Of a stretch of 5,323 nucleotides of DNA, positions 1 to 5,323 are shown piece after piece. The translations under genes and the position numbers were made by a program. The stretch covers positions 1-5,323 of the forward strand of contig JBHEKP010000003.1 of assembly GCA_041859375.1 (NCBI GenBank). The letters run 5' to 3'. The notes beneath the pieces were generated by a model. That model made no database searches and was not told the origin of the DNA. It was given only the letters and a program-made list of their open reading frames with translations. Within the stretch, counting starts at the first letter, position 1. The number at the start of each line of letters is the position of its first letter. This stretch comes from JBHEKP01 sp041859375 (GTDB lineage: Bacteria > Hydrogenedentota > Hydrogenedentia > Hydrogenedentales > CAITNO01).

Positions 1-707
1 CACTGGGGCATGGTGCCCATCCATTCCGCGTTGCCCGTCACCTGCACCGCCAGCGCGCCGAAATCCTCCACGCCCGCGATGCGCATCGCCGCCATGGCGG
101 TGATGATGACCACGCCAATGACAATGATGGCCGACTGGAACAGGTCGGTGAACACAACGCCGTAGAACCCGGAAATCATCGTGTATATGGTGGTGATGCC
201 GATCATGATCAGGGTGCAAACAAGCGGTGAATAGGGAAAGAACATGGTCAGGAACAGGCCCGCCCCCTTGATCAGGTAGGCCAGCATGCCGATGGATCCC
301 ACAATGCCCGCCAGCGCCGAAACACCCTGGGCAAATCGCCCGCCCGGCCCGTCGCCGAAACGGAACACCATCCACTCCGCGCCCGTGAGGCACTTTGAGC
401 GGCGGTGCCACTTGCCGCCCCACAGCATCATGAAGGCTAGGCCCAGCACCGCGCCGCCCCGGAACTCAATGAACAGCCCGCGCGGCCCCAAAAGAAAAAG
501 GAACGATGTGATAATCATCGTTCCCGTCATGTCGAGGAAGTAGGCCATCCCCGAAACGCCCAGCGCCCACCAGGGCAGCCGCCTCCCCCCGATGAAGTAG
601 TCGTCCAGGCTTTTCGACGCCATCCGTTCCAGGGCCACCCCAAGCACGATAAGCGCGCCCAGATAACCCAGAATGACCGTGTAATCGATGCCGTTTAATG
701 ACCACAT
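1..707 (-). CDS. Sodium:solute symporter (SSS family), N-terminal part
   Basis: Inner-membrane secondary transporter of the SSS (PutP/SglT-like) family, which couples Na+ entry to uptake of a sugar, amino acid, carboxylate or similar solute. The reading frame begins at ATG 707-705 and stays open for 235 complete codons to the left edge, so more than half of a usual 500-600-residue family member is missing. Visible marks are a first membrane segment at about residues 8-27, the motif DYFIGGRRLPWW at 36-47 typical of the loop before TM2, further hydrophobic segments near 48-75, 81-98, 126-157, 161-180 and 190-207, and the family signature region TIYTMISGFYGVVFTDLFQ at about 173-191. The start is supported by an AGGAG ten bases upstream. 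It is transcribed divergently from the exported GH99-like gene. The substrate cannot be told from this half. Family assignment is firm; the role in the neighbouring sugar-type operon is inferred from proximity only. Confidence 0.93.
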   Translation of the reverse strand, partial: MWSLNGIDYTVILGYLGALIVLGVALERMASKSLDDYFIGGRRLPWWALGVSGMAYFLDMTGTMIITSFLFLLGPRGLFIEFRGGAVLGLAFMMLWGGKWHRRSKCLTGAEWMVFRFGDGPGGRFAQGVSALAGIVGSIGMLAYLIKGAGLFLTMFFPYSPLVCTLIMIGITTIYTMISGFYGVVFTDLFQSAIIVIGVVIITAMAAMRIAGVEDFGALAVQVTGNAEWMGTMPQ

Positions 708-716
708 AAAGCCGTT

Positions 717-721
717 CTCCT
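717..721 (-). promoter_or_regulatory. Ribosome binding site of the symporter gene
   Basis: On the minus strand the sequence reads CAGGAGAACGGCTTT directly before ATG 707-705. AGGAG is a near-consensus Shine-Dalgarno site about 9-10 bases from the start, and it decides this start codon. Confidence 0.75.
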
Positions 722-736
722 GTTTGGGGGTGGGGC

Positions 737-745
737 ATTCTACCA
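737..745 (-). promoter_or_regulatory. Candidate extended -10 promoter for the symporter gene
   Basis: The minus strand carries TGGTAGAAT, an extended -10 box (TGn followed by TAGAAT, five of six matches to TATAAT). No good -35 hexamer lies 16-18 bp upstream, as is usual for extended -10 promoters. Transcription would start near position 730, leaving a leader of about 23 bases that holds the ribosome binding site. The position fits the gene; the motif is short, so this remains a prediction. Confidence 0.4.
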
Positions 746-813
746 TGGCGAACTGCCCTTTTCACCCCAACGGTTTTTCACGGGAAATGCTTTCTGCCAT
801 AATGGGCGGCATC

Positions 814-1920
814 ATGAACCGGCGCGCCCCACATGTGAAAATATTCCTCGCCGTCCTCCTGCTGTTTTCCCCCTGCCTTTGCGGCTGGCCGGAAGATGCG
901 GCGCCCGCCGGGGCGGCCGGCCCGCCCCTCGTTGGTGCCATCCGCTGGGACGGCTGGTTCAGGGACAATCCATGGCAAAAGAACCTGGATCCCGTGCAAT
1001 GGCATGAACGCCTTCCATTTTACGGAAAAACAACGGAAGCGGGGAAGGCGGAGGTGTGCGCCGATTCACAGGAGGTGATGTCGCGCGAGATCGCCGCCGC
1101 TAGGGCGGGCGGAATCGCCTACTGGGCCTTTTGCTACTACCATCCGAAGTCCTGGCCCGACGCGGACAAGTACAATTACGGATGGCGGCGTTTTCTTGCC
1201 GCCCCGGACAGGGGCGGATTGCGGTTTTGCCTGCTGCTCCAGGGAGGCTCCCATTTGGGTCCGCCGGAGGACTGGCCGGAAACGGTCAACCAGTTCGTGG
1301 CGATGTTCAAAGACCCGGCCTACCAGCACGTGTGCGGAGTAAGGCCGCTGGTCTACCTCTACAGCGGAGAAAAGCTCTTTTCACACTTCAAAACAGCCGA
1401 AGCCGCCACCGGGGCGCTGGATCTGCTGCGCCGGCGCAGTGTAGAGGAGGGCGCGGGCACCCCCTATCTTGTCGCCCAAATCTGGCCCCACCTGATCGGC
1501 GCGGACTTCACCGCACCCCGGTACTTCGACGCGATAAGCGCCTACAGCGCCCATGGCGGCGACGGGCAGGGCCTGCCATACGCCAAACTGGCCGAATCCA
1601 ACCGCTGGTACTGGGACCAGTTCAAGGCCGCCGGACGCGAGGCGGTTCCGCTGGTCAATGCTGGCTGGGACGGGCGGCCCCGCCAGTATCCCGGCGTGTG
1701 GTTTCTCCCCCCCACCCCCGCCGAACTCGCGGCCAACCTCCGGGGAGCCTTTGACTGGATTCGGGCCAACCCGGAAACGGCAAAGGCGGACACGGTCCTT
1801 GTCTATGCCTGGAACGAGCACGACGAGGGGGGATGGCTCTGCCCCACCACGGCGGAGGGGGCCGCCCGTCTCGACGCCATTCGCGCCATGGCGGACGCAT
1901 GGCGTTCCCCCGCCCGCTGA
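814..1920 (+). CDS. Exported WbsX / GH99-like domain protein
   Basis: Predicted 368-residue exported protein. Residues 1-24 form a signal peptide: basic MNRR start, hydrophobic run IFLAVLLLF at 10-18, then a Cys/Gly-rich end. No standard lipobox surrounds C21 or C23, so a signal peptidase I substrate is more likely than a lipoprotein. The rest resembles the (beta/alpha)8 domain of WbsX-type proteins and GH99 endo-alpha-mannosidases: GAIRWDGW at 41-48, GIAYWAFCYYHP at 100-111, GWDGRPR at 284-290 (compare the GWDN-x-x-R motif of WbsX) and WNEHDEG near 334-339. E335 and E338 in the last motif match the spacing of the two acidic residues in the GH99 WNEWHEG motif. The likely role is hydrolysis or binding of an extracytoplasmic glycan. 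ATG 814 was chosen because it gives a compact signal peptide; in-frame ATGs at 802 and 787 are alternatives, and none has a strong Shine-Dalgarno site. Fold assignment is good; activity and substrate are unknown. Confidence 0.82.
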   Translation: MNRRAPHVKIFLAVLLLFSPCLCGWPEDAAPAGAAGPPLVGAIRWDGWFRDNPWQKNLDPVQWHERLPFYGKTTEAGKAEVCADSQEVMSREIAAARAGGIAYWAFCYYHPKSWPDADKYNYGWRRFLAAPDRGGLRFCLLLQGGSHLGPPEDWPETVNQFVAMFKDPAYQHVCGVRPLVYLYSGEKLFSHFKTAEAATGALDLLRRRSVEEGAGTPYLVAQIWPHLIGADFTAPRYFDAISAYSAHGGDGQGLPYAKLAESNRWYWDQFKAAGREAVPLVNAGWDGRPRQYPGVWFLPPTPAELAANLRGAFDWIRANPETAKADTVLVYAWNEHDEGGWLCPTTAEGAARLDAIRAMADAWRSPAR

Positions 1921-1939
1921 CAGCCCCTCTCCCCGCATC

Positions 1940-1968
1940 TTGTACCCTTCGGGGCCATTCACTATAAT
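1940..1968 (+). promoter_or_regulatory. Sigma-70-type promoter of the aminotransferase operon
   Basis: A perfect TATAAT lies at 1963-1968. Exactly 17 bp upstream is TTGTAC (1940-1945), which matches the TTG half of the -35 consensus. The start of transcription would be near 1975, giving a leader of about 47 bases rich in A and T (TTTAAATTCAATTG), unlike the GC-rich genes on either side. The site lies in the only non-coding gap between the GH99-like gene and the operon, which suggests that the operon is transcribed independently of the upstream gene. No convincing operator was recognised. Confidence 0.6.
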
Positions 1969-2011
1969 CCCGGATGCTTTAAATTCAATTGTTTCGGGGT
2001 AATAACAACCT

Positions 2012-2017
2012 GAGGAG
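2012..2017 (+). promoter_or_regulatory. Ribosome binding site of the aminotransferase gene
   Basis: GAGGAG ends four bases before ATG 2022. It is a strong Shine-Dalgarno sequence with slightly short spacing. It favours ATG 2022 over the in-frame ATG at 1989, which lies in the AT-rich leader without a ribosome binding site. Confidence 0.65.
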
Positions 2018-2021
2018 TGCC

Positions 2022-3485
2022 ATGTCGTACGCAATCAGCGAATACCCGGATGCGGGGGCCATCTACCGGAAACTGGACGCCCTCATGAAACTGCCACCGG
2101 TGACACTCCGCCGGGACGCCATGCAGGAGTGGCTCGGGCGGCTTGACACCCGCTGCGCCAAATCAAAGGCGGTGATTGAGGACGCGAAGAACTTCATCCC
2201 CGGCGGGGTGCAGCACAACCTCTCCTTCAACTATCCCTTCCCGTTGGTGATTGACCGGGCGGAGGGGCCCTACCTCTACGACATTGACGGTAACCGTTAC
2301 ATAGACTTCCTCCAGGCGGGCGGCCCGACGGTGCTGGGCTCGAACCCCCCGGCGGTCCTGGAACCGGTCATCGAACTGCTCCGCAAATGCGGACCCGTGA
2401 CCGGCCTTTTCCACGAGTTCGAGCTGAAAATCGCCAAGGAAATCGCGCGGCACATGCCCGCCGTCGAAATGTTCCGCATGCTTGGCAGCGGCACCGAGGC
2501 CGTGATGGCCGCGCTGCGGCTGGCGCGCCTGGCCACGGGAAGGAAGCGCGTCGTCAAAATAGGCGGTGCCTACCACGGCTGGTCGGATCAGATGGTCTAC
2601 AGCCTGAAAATCCCAAAGACCGGCCGCTTTGAGGCCCACGGCATCCCCCGCGCCTGCGTGAAATACACCCATGAGGCCGCGCCGAATGACTTGGCCGCGC
2701 TGGACCGGGTCCTCTTCATGAACCGTCTGCGCGGCGGCACGGCGGCGGTGATTATCGAGCCGGTGGGCCCCGAAAGCGGCACCCGCCCCGTGGACAAGGA
2801 CTACAACGCCGGTGTCCGCCGCCTCTGCGACAAGTACGGCGCGCTGCTCATCTTCGACGAGGTGGTCACGGGCTTCCGCATTGGTCTGGGCGGGGCGCAG
2901 GGCTATTTCGGCGTGCGGCCCGACCTCACGGTCTTCGGCAAGGTGGTGGCCGGCGGTTACCCGGCGGCAGGCGGTCTCGGCGGGCGGCGCGATCTGATTG
3001 TGCGCCTCGCGGCAGGGCTGGAAAGCGGCAAAAAGCGGGCCTATGTGGGCGGCACCCTGGCCGCCAACCCGCTGAGCGCCGCGGCGGGCTACTTCGCCAT
3101 ACAGGAAATCGAGCGCACCGACGCCTGCCGCAAGGCCGGACTGGCCGGGGACCGGCTGACGCGGGGCCTCCAGGCAATCATTGAAAAACTGGGTCTGCCC
3201 TTTGCCGCCTACAACCAGGGGTCCATCTGCCATCTTGAAACGGCGGCGGCCATGTTCGTCAAGCTCGATTACCTGCGCATCCTCAGCGTGATGAGGGAAA
3301 TCAAGGCGCGCAAGCACAGCATGGAGGAATACGGGGCCGCCTACACCGCCGAGGGCATCATCACCCTCGCGGGCAGCCGCCTCTACACCAGCATGGCTGA
3401 CACCGACGAAGTGGTTGACGACGCCCTGGCGCGTTTTGAACGGGTGCTGCGCAACGCCGCGCCCGCCGGAGGATCCGCGAAATGA
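2022..3485 (+). CDS. Class III PLP-dependent aminotransferase (HemL-like group)
   Basis: A 487-residue cytoplasmic fold-type I PLP enzyme that exchanges an amino group between an amino donor and a keto or aldehyde acceptor. Residues from IPGG at 59-62 onward align with glutamate-1-semialdehyde aminomutase-type proteins: YLYDIDGNRYIDF, the PLP-phosphate loop GSGTEA (155-160), YHGW (184-187, aromatic stacking on the cofactor), DEVVTGFR beginning at D279 (contacts the pyridine nitrogen), Schiff-base lysine K307 in FGKVVAGG, and GGTLAANP with T345. All key catalytic residues are present, so it should be active. Against a housekeeping HemL are an N-terminal extension of about 44 residues, a shorter and different segment where HemL has its mobile active-site loop, and a sugar-type gene context with no tetrapyrrole genes. 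It is the first gene after the promoter at 1940-1968 and overlaps the aldolase gene by 4 bp. The class is certain; the substrate is unknown. Confidence 0.92.
   Translation: MSYAISEYPDAGAIYRKLDALMKLPPVTLRRDAMQEWLGRLDTRCAKSKAVIEDAKNFIPGGVQHNLSFNYPFPLVIDRAEGPYLYDIDGNRYIDFLQAGGPTVLGSNPPAVLEPVIELLRKCGPVTGLFHEFELKIAKEIARHMPAVEMFRMLGSGTEAVMAALRLARLATGRKRVVKIGGAYHGWSDQMVYSLKIPKTGRFEAHGIPRACVKYTHEAAPNDLAALDRVLFMNRLRGGTAAVIIEPVGPESGTRPVDKDYNAGVRRLCDKYGALLIFDEVVTGFRIGLGGAQGYFGVRPDLTVFGKVVAGGYPAAGGLGGRRDLIVRLAAGLESGKKRAYVGGTLAANPLSAAAGYFAIQEIERTDACRKAGLAGDRLTRGLQAIIEKLGLPFAAYNQGSICHLETAAAMFVKLDYLRILSVMREIKARKHSMEEYGAAYTAEGIITLAGSRLYTSMADTDEVVDDALARFERVLRNAAPAGGSAK
3468..3473 (+). promoter_or_regulatory. 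Ribosome binding site of the aldolase gene, inside the aminotransferase gene
   Basis: GGAGGA lies eight bases before ATG 3482, within the last codons of the aminotransferase gene. This near-perfect Shine-Dalgarno site together with the ATGA overlap indicates reinitiation or coupled translation of the aldolase. Confidence 0.75.
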
Positions 3486-4135
3486 ACGATGTGCGCGAGG
3501 CAAGGGAGGCCGTCCGCCGGATGGGCCTGCGGCTGGTGGAAACCGGGCTGGTCATCGGCACCTGGGGCAACGTCAGTGTCCGGCTCGGCGACAAGATGGT
3601 CATCACGCCCACCGGCGCGGACTACACCAAACTGACCGACGAGGACATGCCGCTGGTGGATTTGGCCACGGGCGAATGGGAGGGCCCGAAACCCTCCAGT
3701 GAGCGGGGCCTCCACCAAGCGGTGTACAACGAACGCCGGGAAATCGGCGCGGTGCTCCATGTCCATTCCCCAAACGCCTCCACCCTGGCGGCGGCGCGGC
3801 GGGAACTGCCCCCCATTCTCGACGACATCGCCCAGATGATTGGCCCCAGCGTGCGGGTGGCGGAATACGCCCTGCCCAGCACCAAAAAGATTGTCCGCGT
3901 GACCATGCGCGCCCTCAAGGGACGCATGGCCGCGCTCATGGCGAACCACGGCGCCATCTGTCTGGGACGCAGCCTCGACGAGGCGCTCCTTTGCTGCCAG
4001 GTGCTGGAAAAGGGCTGCAAGGCCTTCATCGAAGCCGAATTTCTCGGCGGCGCAAAGGGCATCAACAAGTTTGAGGCCTGGGTCATGCACCAGGTCTTCC
4101 TGAAAAAATATTCCAAAGAGTGGAAAGACAAATGA
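3482..4135 (+). CDS. Class II aldolase/adducin family protein (fuculose-phosphate aldolase type)
   Basis: A 217-residue cytoplasmic Zn2+-dependent enzyme, the usual length for this family, which includes L-fuculose-1-phosphate aldolase (FucA), rhamnulose-1-phosphate aldolase and ribulose-5-phosphate 4-epimerase (AraD). Expected metal ligands are all present: E74 in SSE, H93 and H95 in HVHS, and H156 in NHG. Phosphate-binding elements are GTWGNVS (26-32), TPTG (42-45) and S72-S73. Glu rather than Asp in the SSE motif favours an aldolase over AraD-type epimerases, although TWGNVS itself is AraD-like. An ungapped alignment by eye over residues 109-134 puts D114 where FucA has its catalytic Tyr113; an acidic residue here is common in FucA homologues annotated from genomes, so the acceptor aldehyde probably differs from lactaldehyde. 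The gene overlaps its neighbours by 4 bp on both sides. It presumably cleaves the product of the downstream kinase or a derivative of it; this is inferred from context. Confidence 0.9.
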   Translation: MNDVREAREAVRRMGLRLVETGLVIGTWGNVSVRLGDKMVITPTGADYTKLTDEDMPLVDLATGEWEGPKPSSERGLHQAVYNERREIGAVLHVHSPNASTLAAARRELPPILDDIAQMIGPSVRVAEYALPSTKKIVRVTMRALKGRMAALMANHGAICLGRSLDEALLCCQVLEKGCKAFIEAEFLGGAKGINKFEAWVMHQVFLKKYSKEWKDK

Positions 4136-5323
4136 ACCCCGCCGAAGCCCCCTTCGTCGTCGGCTACGACATCGGAACGACAGGAGCGAAGACCTGCCTC
4201 TTCCGGCTGGGCGAAGGGATGGAACTGGCCTGCCGCGCCCTGCGCGAGTATCCACTCCATATTCTTGACGACGGCGGCGCGGAGCAGGACCCGGACGACT
4301 GGTGGCGCGCCATGGCGGAGGGCACGGCGGAGGTGCTCCAAAAAAGTGGTGTCGCCCCGTCCCGTGTCAAAGCCCTTTCCTTTTCCGCTGGAATGCAGAG
4401 TTTCGTGTCCGTGGATGACGCCGGGCGCGCGCTTCGTCCCGCCATGACCTACATGGACCAGCGCGGCACCGTGCAGCACCGGCGGGTCACGGGCCGTTTC
4501 CCCGCCGTCAGCGGCATCAACGCGCCGCTCCTGCTATTTTCGCTGCTCCAGACCGGCGGCGTGTCGGCCAGCGTGAAGGACCCCGTCTGGAAATACCTCT
4601 GGATGCGCGACAACGAACCGGATCTGTTTGCGAAGATGCGCCACTGGCTGGATGTGAAGGACTATCTGGCGCTGCGCTGCACAGGCCGGGCGACCATGAC
4701 CGCCGACTCCGCCAACGCCACCTTCATGTACGACACGCGCCCCGGACACATGGGCTGGAGCCCTCTCATGTGCCGCTGGCACGGCGTGGACATTCGTCAT
4801 CTGCCGGAGATCATCAACGCCACCGACGTGGTGGGCCCCCTGTCCGCACGGGCGGCAGGCGACCTGGGGTTGGAGCCGGGAACCGCCGTGGTCGGTGGCG
4901 GCGGCGACCTGACCATGCAGGCCCTTGGCGCGGGCTGTGTAGAGGCGGGCGACACCCACGTTTACATCGGCACCTCCGGCTGGGTTTCCTCCGTGGTCAC
5001 CCGCAGAACCCTCGACATCAACCACTTCATGGCGTCCATTCTCGGTTCGAGGCCGGGTCACTATAACTACATCGGCGAGCAGGAGACCTCCGGAAAGTGC
5101 CTGGAATGGGTGCGCGACCACATCGCACTGGACGAAATCGGGGTGTACCTCTCCAAGCGGCACGTGGCCGAGGACCCCGACACGCGGTATTCCTCGCTGC
5201 TCGCCTATCTGGGCGAGGTGGTGGGGGAAACGCCCCCCGGCGCGGGCGGCGTCCTTTTCGCGCCCTGGCTTCACGGCAACCGTTCCCCCTTCGAGGACCC
5301 CAACGCGCGCGGTATGTTCTTCA
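4132..5323 (+). CDS. FGGY-family carbohydrate kinase (xylulokinase-like), C-terminus cut by window
   Basis: The first 397 residues of an ATP-dependent sugar/polyol kinase; family members have about 500, so roughly the last 100 lie beyond the edge. Domain I begins with the phosphate-1 motif YDIGTTGAK (12-20, with D13) and has AEQDPDDWW (50-58), a xylulokinase-type motif, and YMDQR (107-111). Domain II begins with GGGGD, where D259 corresponds to the catalytic base, followed by YIGTSGWVSS (278-287, phosphate-2) and LFAPWLHGNRSPF (375-387), the counterpart of the PYL-x-GERTP motif. The reaction would be phosphorylation of a ketose, sugar acid or polyol. Near residues 85-90 it reads SAGMQS where xylulokinases have SGQMHG, so the substrate-contacting His is Gln (Q89); D-xylulose is therefore not assured. 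ATG 4132 overlaps the aldolase stop in ATGA and has only a weak GGAAAG upstream, so its translation is probably coupled. Family assignment is firm. Confidence 0.92.
   Translation, partial: MNPAEAPFVVGYDIGTTGAKTCLFRLGEGMELACRALREYPLHILDDGGAEQDPDDWWRAMAEGTAEVLQKSGVAPSRVKALSFSAGMQSFVSVDDAGRALRPAMTYMDQRGTVQHRRVTGRFPAVSGINAPLLLFSLLQTGGVSASVKDPVWKYLWMRDNEPDLFAKMRHWLDVKDYLALRCTGRATMTADSANATFMYDTRPGHMGWSPLMCRWHGVDIRHLPEIINATDVVGPLSARAAGDLGLEPGTAVVGGGGDLTMQALGAGCVEAGDTHVYIGTSGWVSSVVTRRTLDINHFMASILGSRPGHYNYIGEQETSGKCLEWVRDHIALDEIGVYLSKRHVAEDPDTRYSSLLAYLGEVVGETPPGAGGVLFAPWLHGNRSPFEDPNARGMFF

Noticed and set aside
688..813. Upstream extension of the GH99-like gene to ATG 688
   Set aside because: It would overlap the symporter start codon and its control region, and would place about 40 unrelated residues before a clear signal peptide.
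1931..1954. CCCCG...CGGGG inverted repeat after the GH99-like gene as a terminator
   Set aside because: The stem is only 5 bp with a 14-base loop and no T-run follows. It also overlaps the promoter spacer of the next operon.
2163..3503. A 446-codon open frame antisense to the aminotransferase gene
   Set aside because: Its translation is low-complexity, rich in Ala, Gly, His and Arg, and shows no domain motif. It mirrors a gene with all PLP-site motifs intact, so it is a GC-bias shadow.
92..4317. Five copies of CCATGGCG (92, 743, 1551, 1886, 4310), some within longer palindromes such as CCGCCATGGCGG at 89-100
   Set aside because: Most fall in Ala-Met-Ala codons (GCC ATG GCG) or similar GC-rich coding contexts, with no regular spacing, so codon use explains them better than a dispersed motif.
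3383..4479. Two long minus-strand open frames opposite the aldolase and kinase genes
   Set aside because: Neither shows family motifs or a ribosome binding site, and the plus strand is fully explained by two overlapping conserved genes.

Overview
The window looks like a piece of a high-GC (roughly 60-65%, judged by eye), Gram-negative-type bacterial chromosome. The combination of an SSS-family sodium/solute symporter, a secreted WbsX/GH99-like protein and a small sugar-type catabolic operon is typical of Planctomycetes, Lentisphaerae or Hydrogenedentes-like bacteria. That placement comes from gene content only and is weak. No RNA genes, insertion sequences, CRISPR arrays or long repeats were found. 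Coding density is high, and the many long ORFs in other frames are shadows created by GC-rich third positions.

Layout. Positions 1-707 (minus strand) hold the N-terminal 235 residues of an SSS sodium:solute symporter that runs off the left edge. A 106-bp divergent spacer (708-813) carries its ribosome binding site and a candidate extended -10 promoter. On the plus strand, 814-1920 encodes an exported protein of the WbsX / GH99-like (beta/alpha)8 type. A 101-bp spacer (1921-2021) contains a perfect TATAAT box with a weak -35 exactly 17 bp upstream. It appears to drive a tight operon: 2022-3485 (class III PLP aminotransferase of the glutamate-1-semialdehyde aminomutase-like group), 3482-4135 (class II aldolase, fuculose-phosphate aldolase type) and 4132-5323 (FGGY carbohydrate kinase, cut by the right edge). 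Both junctions in this operon are 4-bp ATGA overlaps.

How the genes may work together (inference). The symporter would import a small polar solute. The exported GH99-like protein may release or trim a glycan outside the cytoplasm. The kinase would phosphorylate a keto-sugar, sugar acid or polyol, and the metal-dependent aldolase would split the phosphorylated product into a triose-phosphate-type fragment and an aldehyde. The aminotransferase is the unexpected member: it suggests that the substrate or a product carries an amino group, or that an aldehyde/keto intermediate is aminated. The transaminase lacks the marks of a housekeeping HemL. The aldolase and kinase both carry substitutions at positions that contact substrate in their characterised relatives. 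The substrate therefore cannot be read from the sequence, and an uncharacterised catabolic pathway is plausible.
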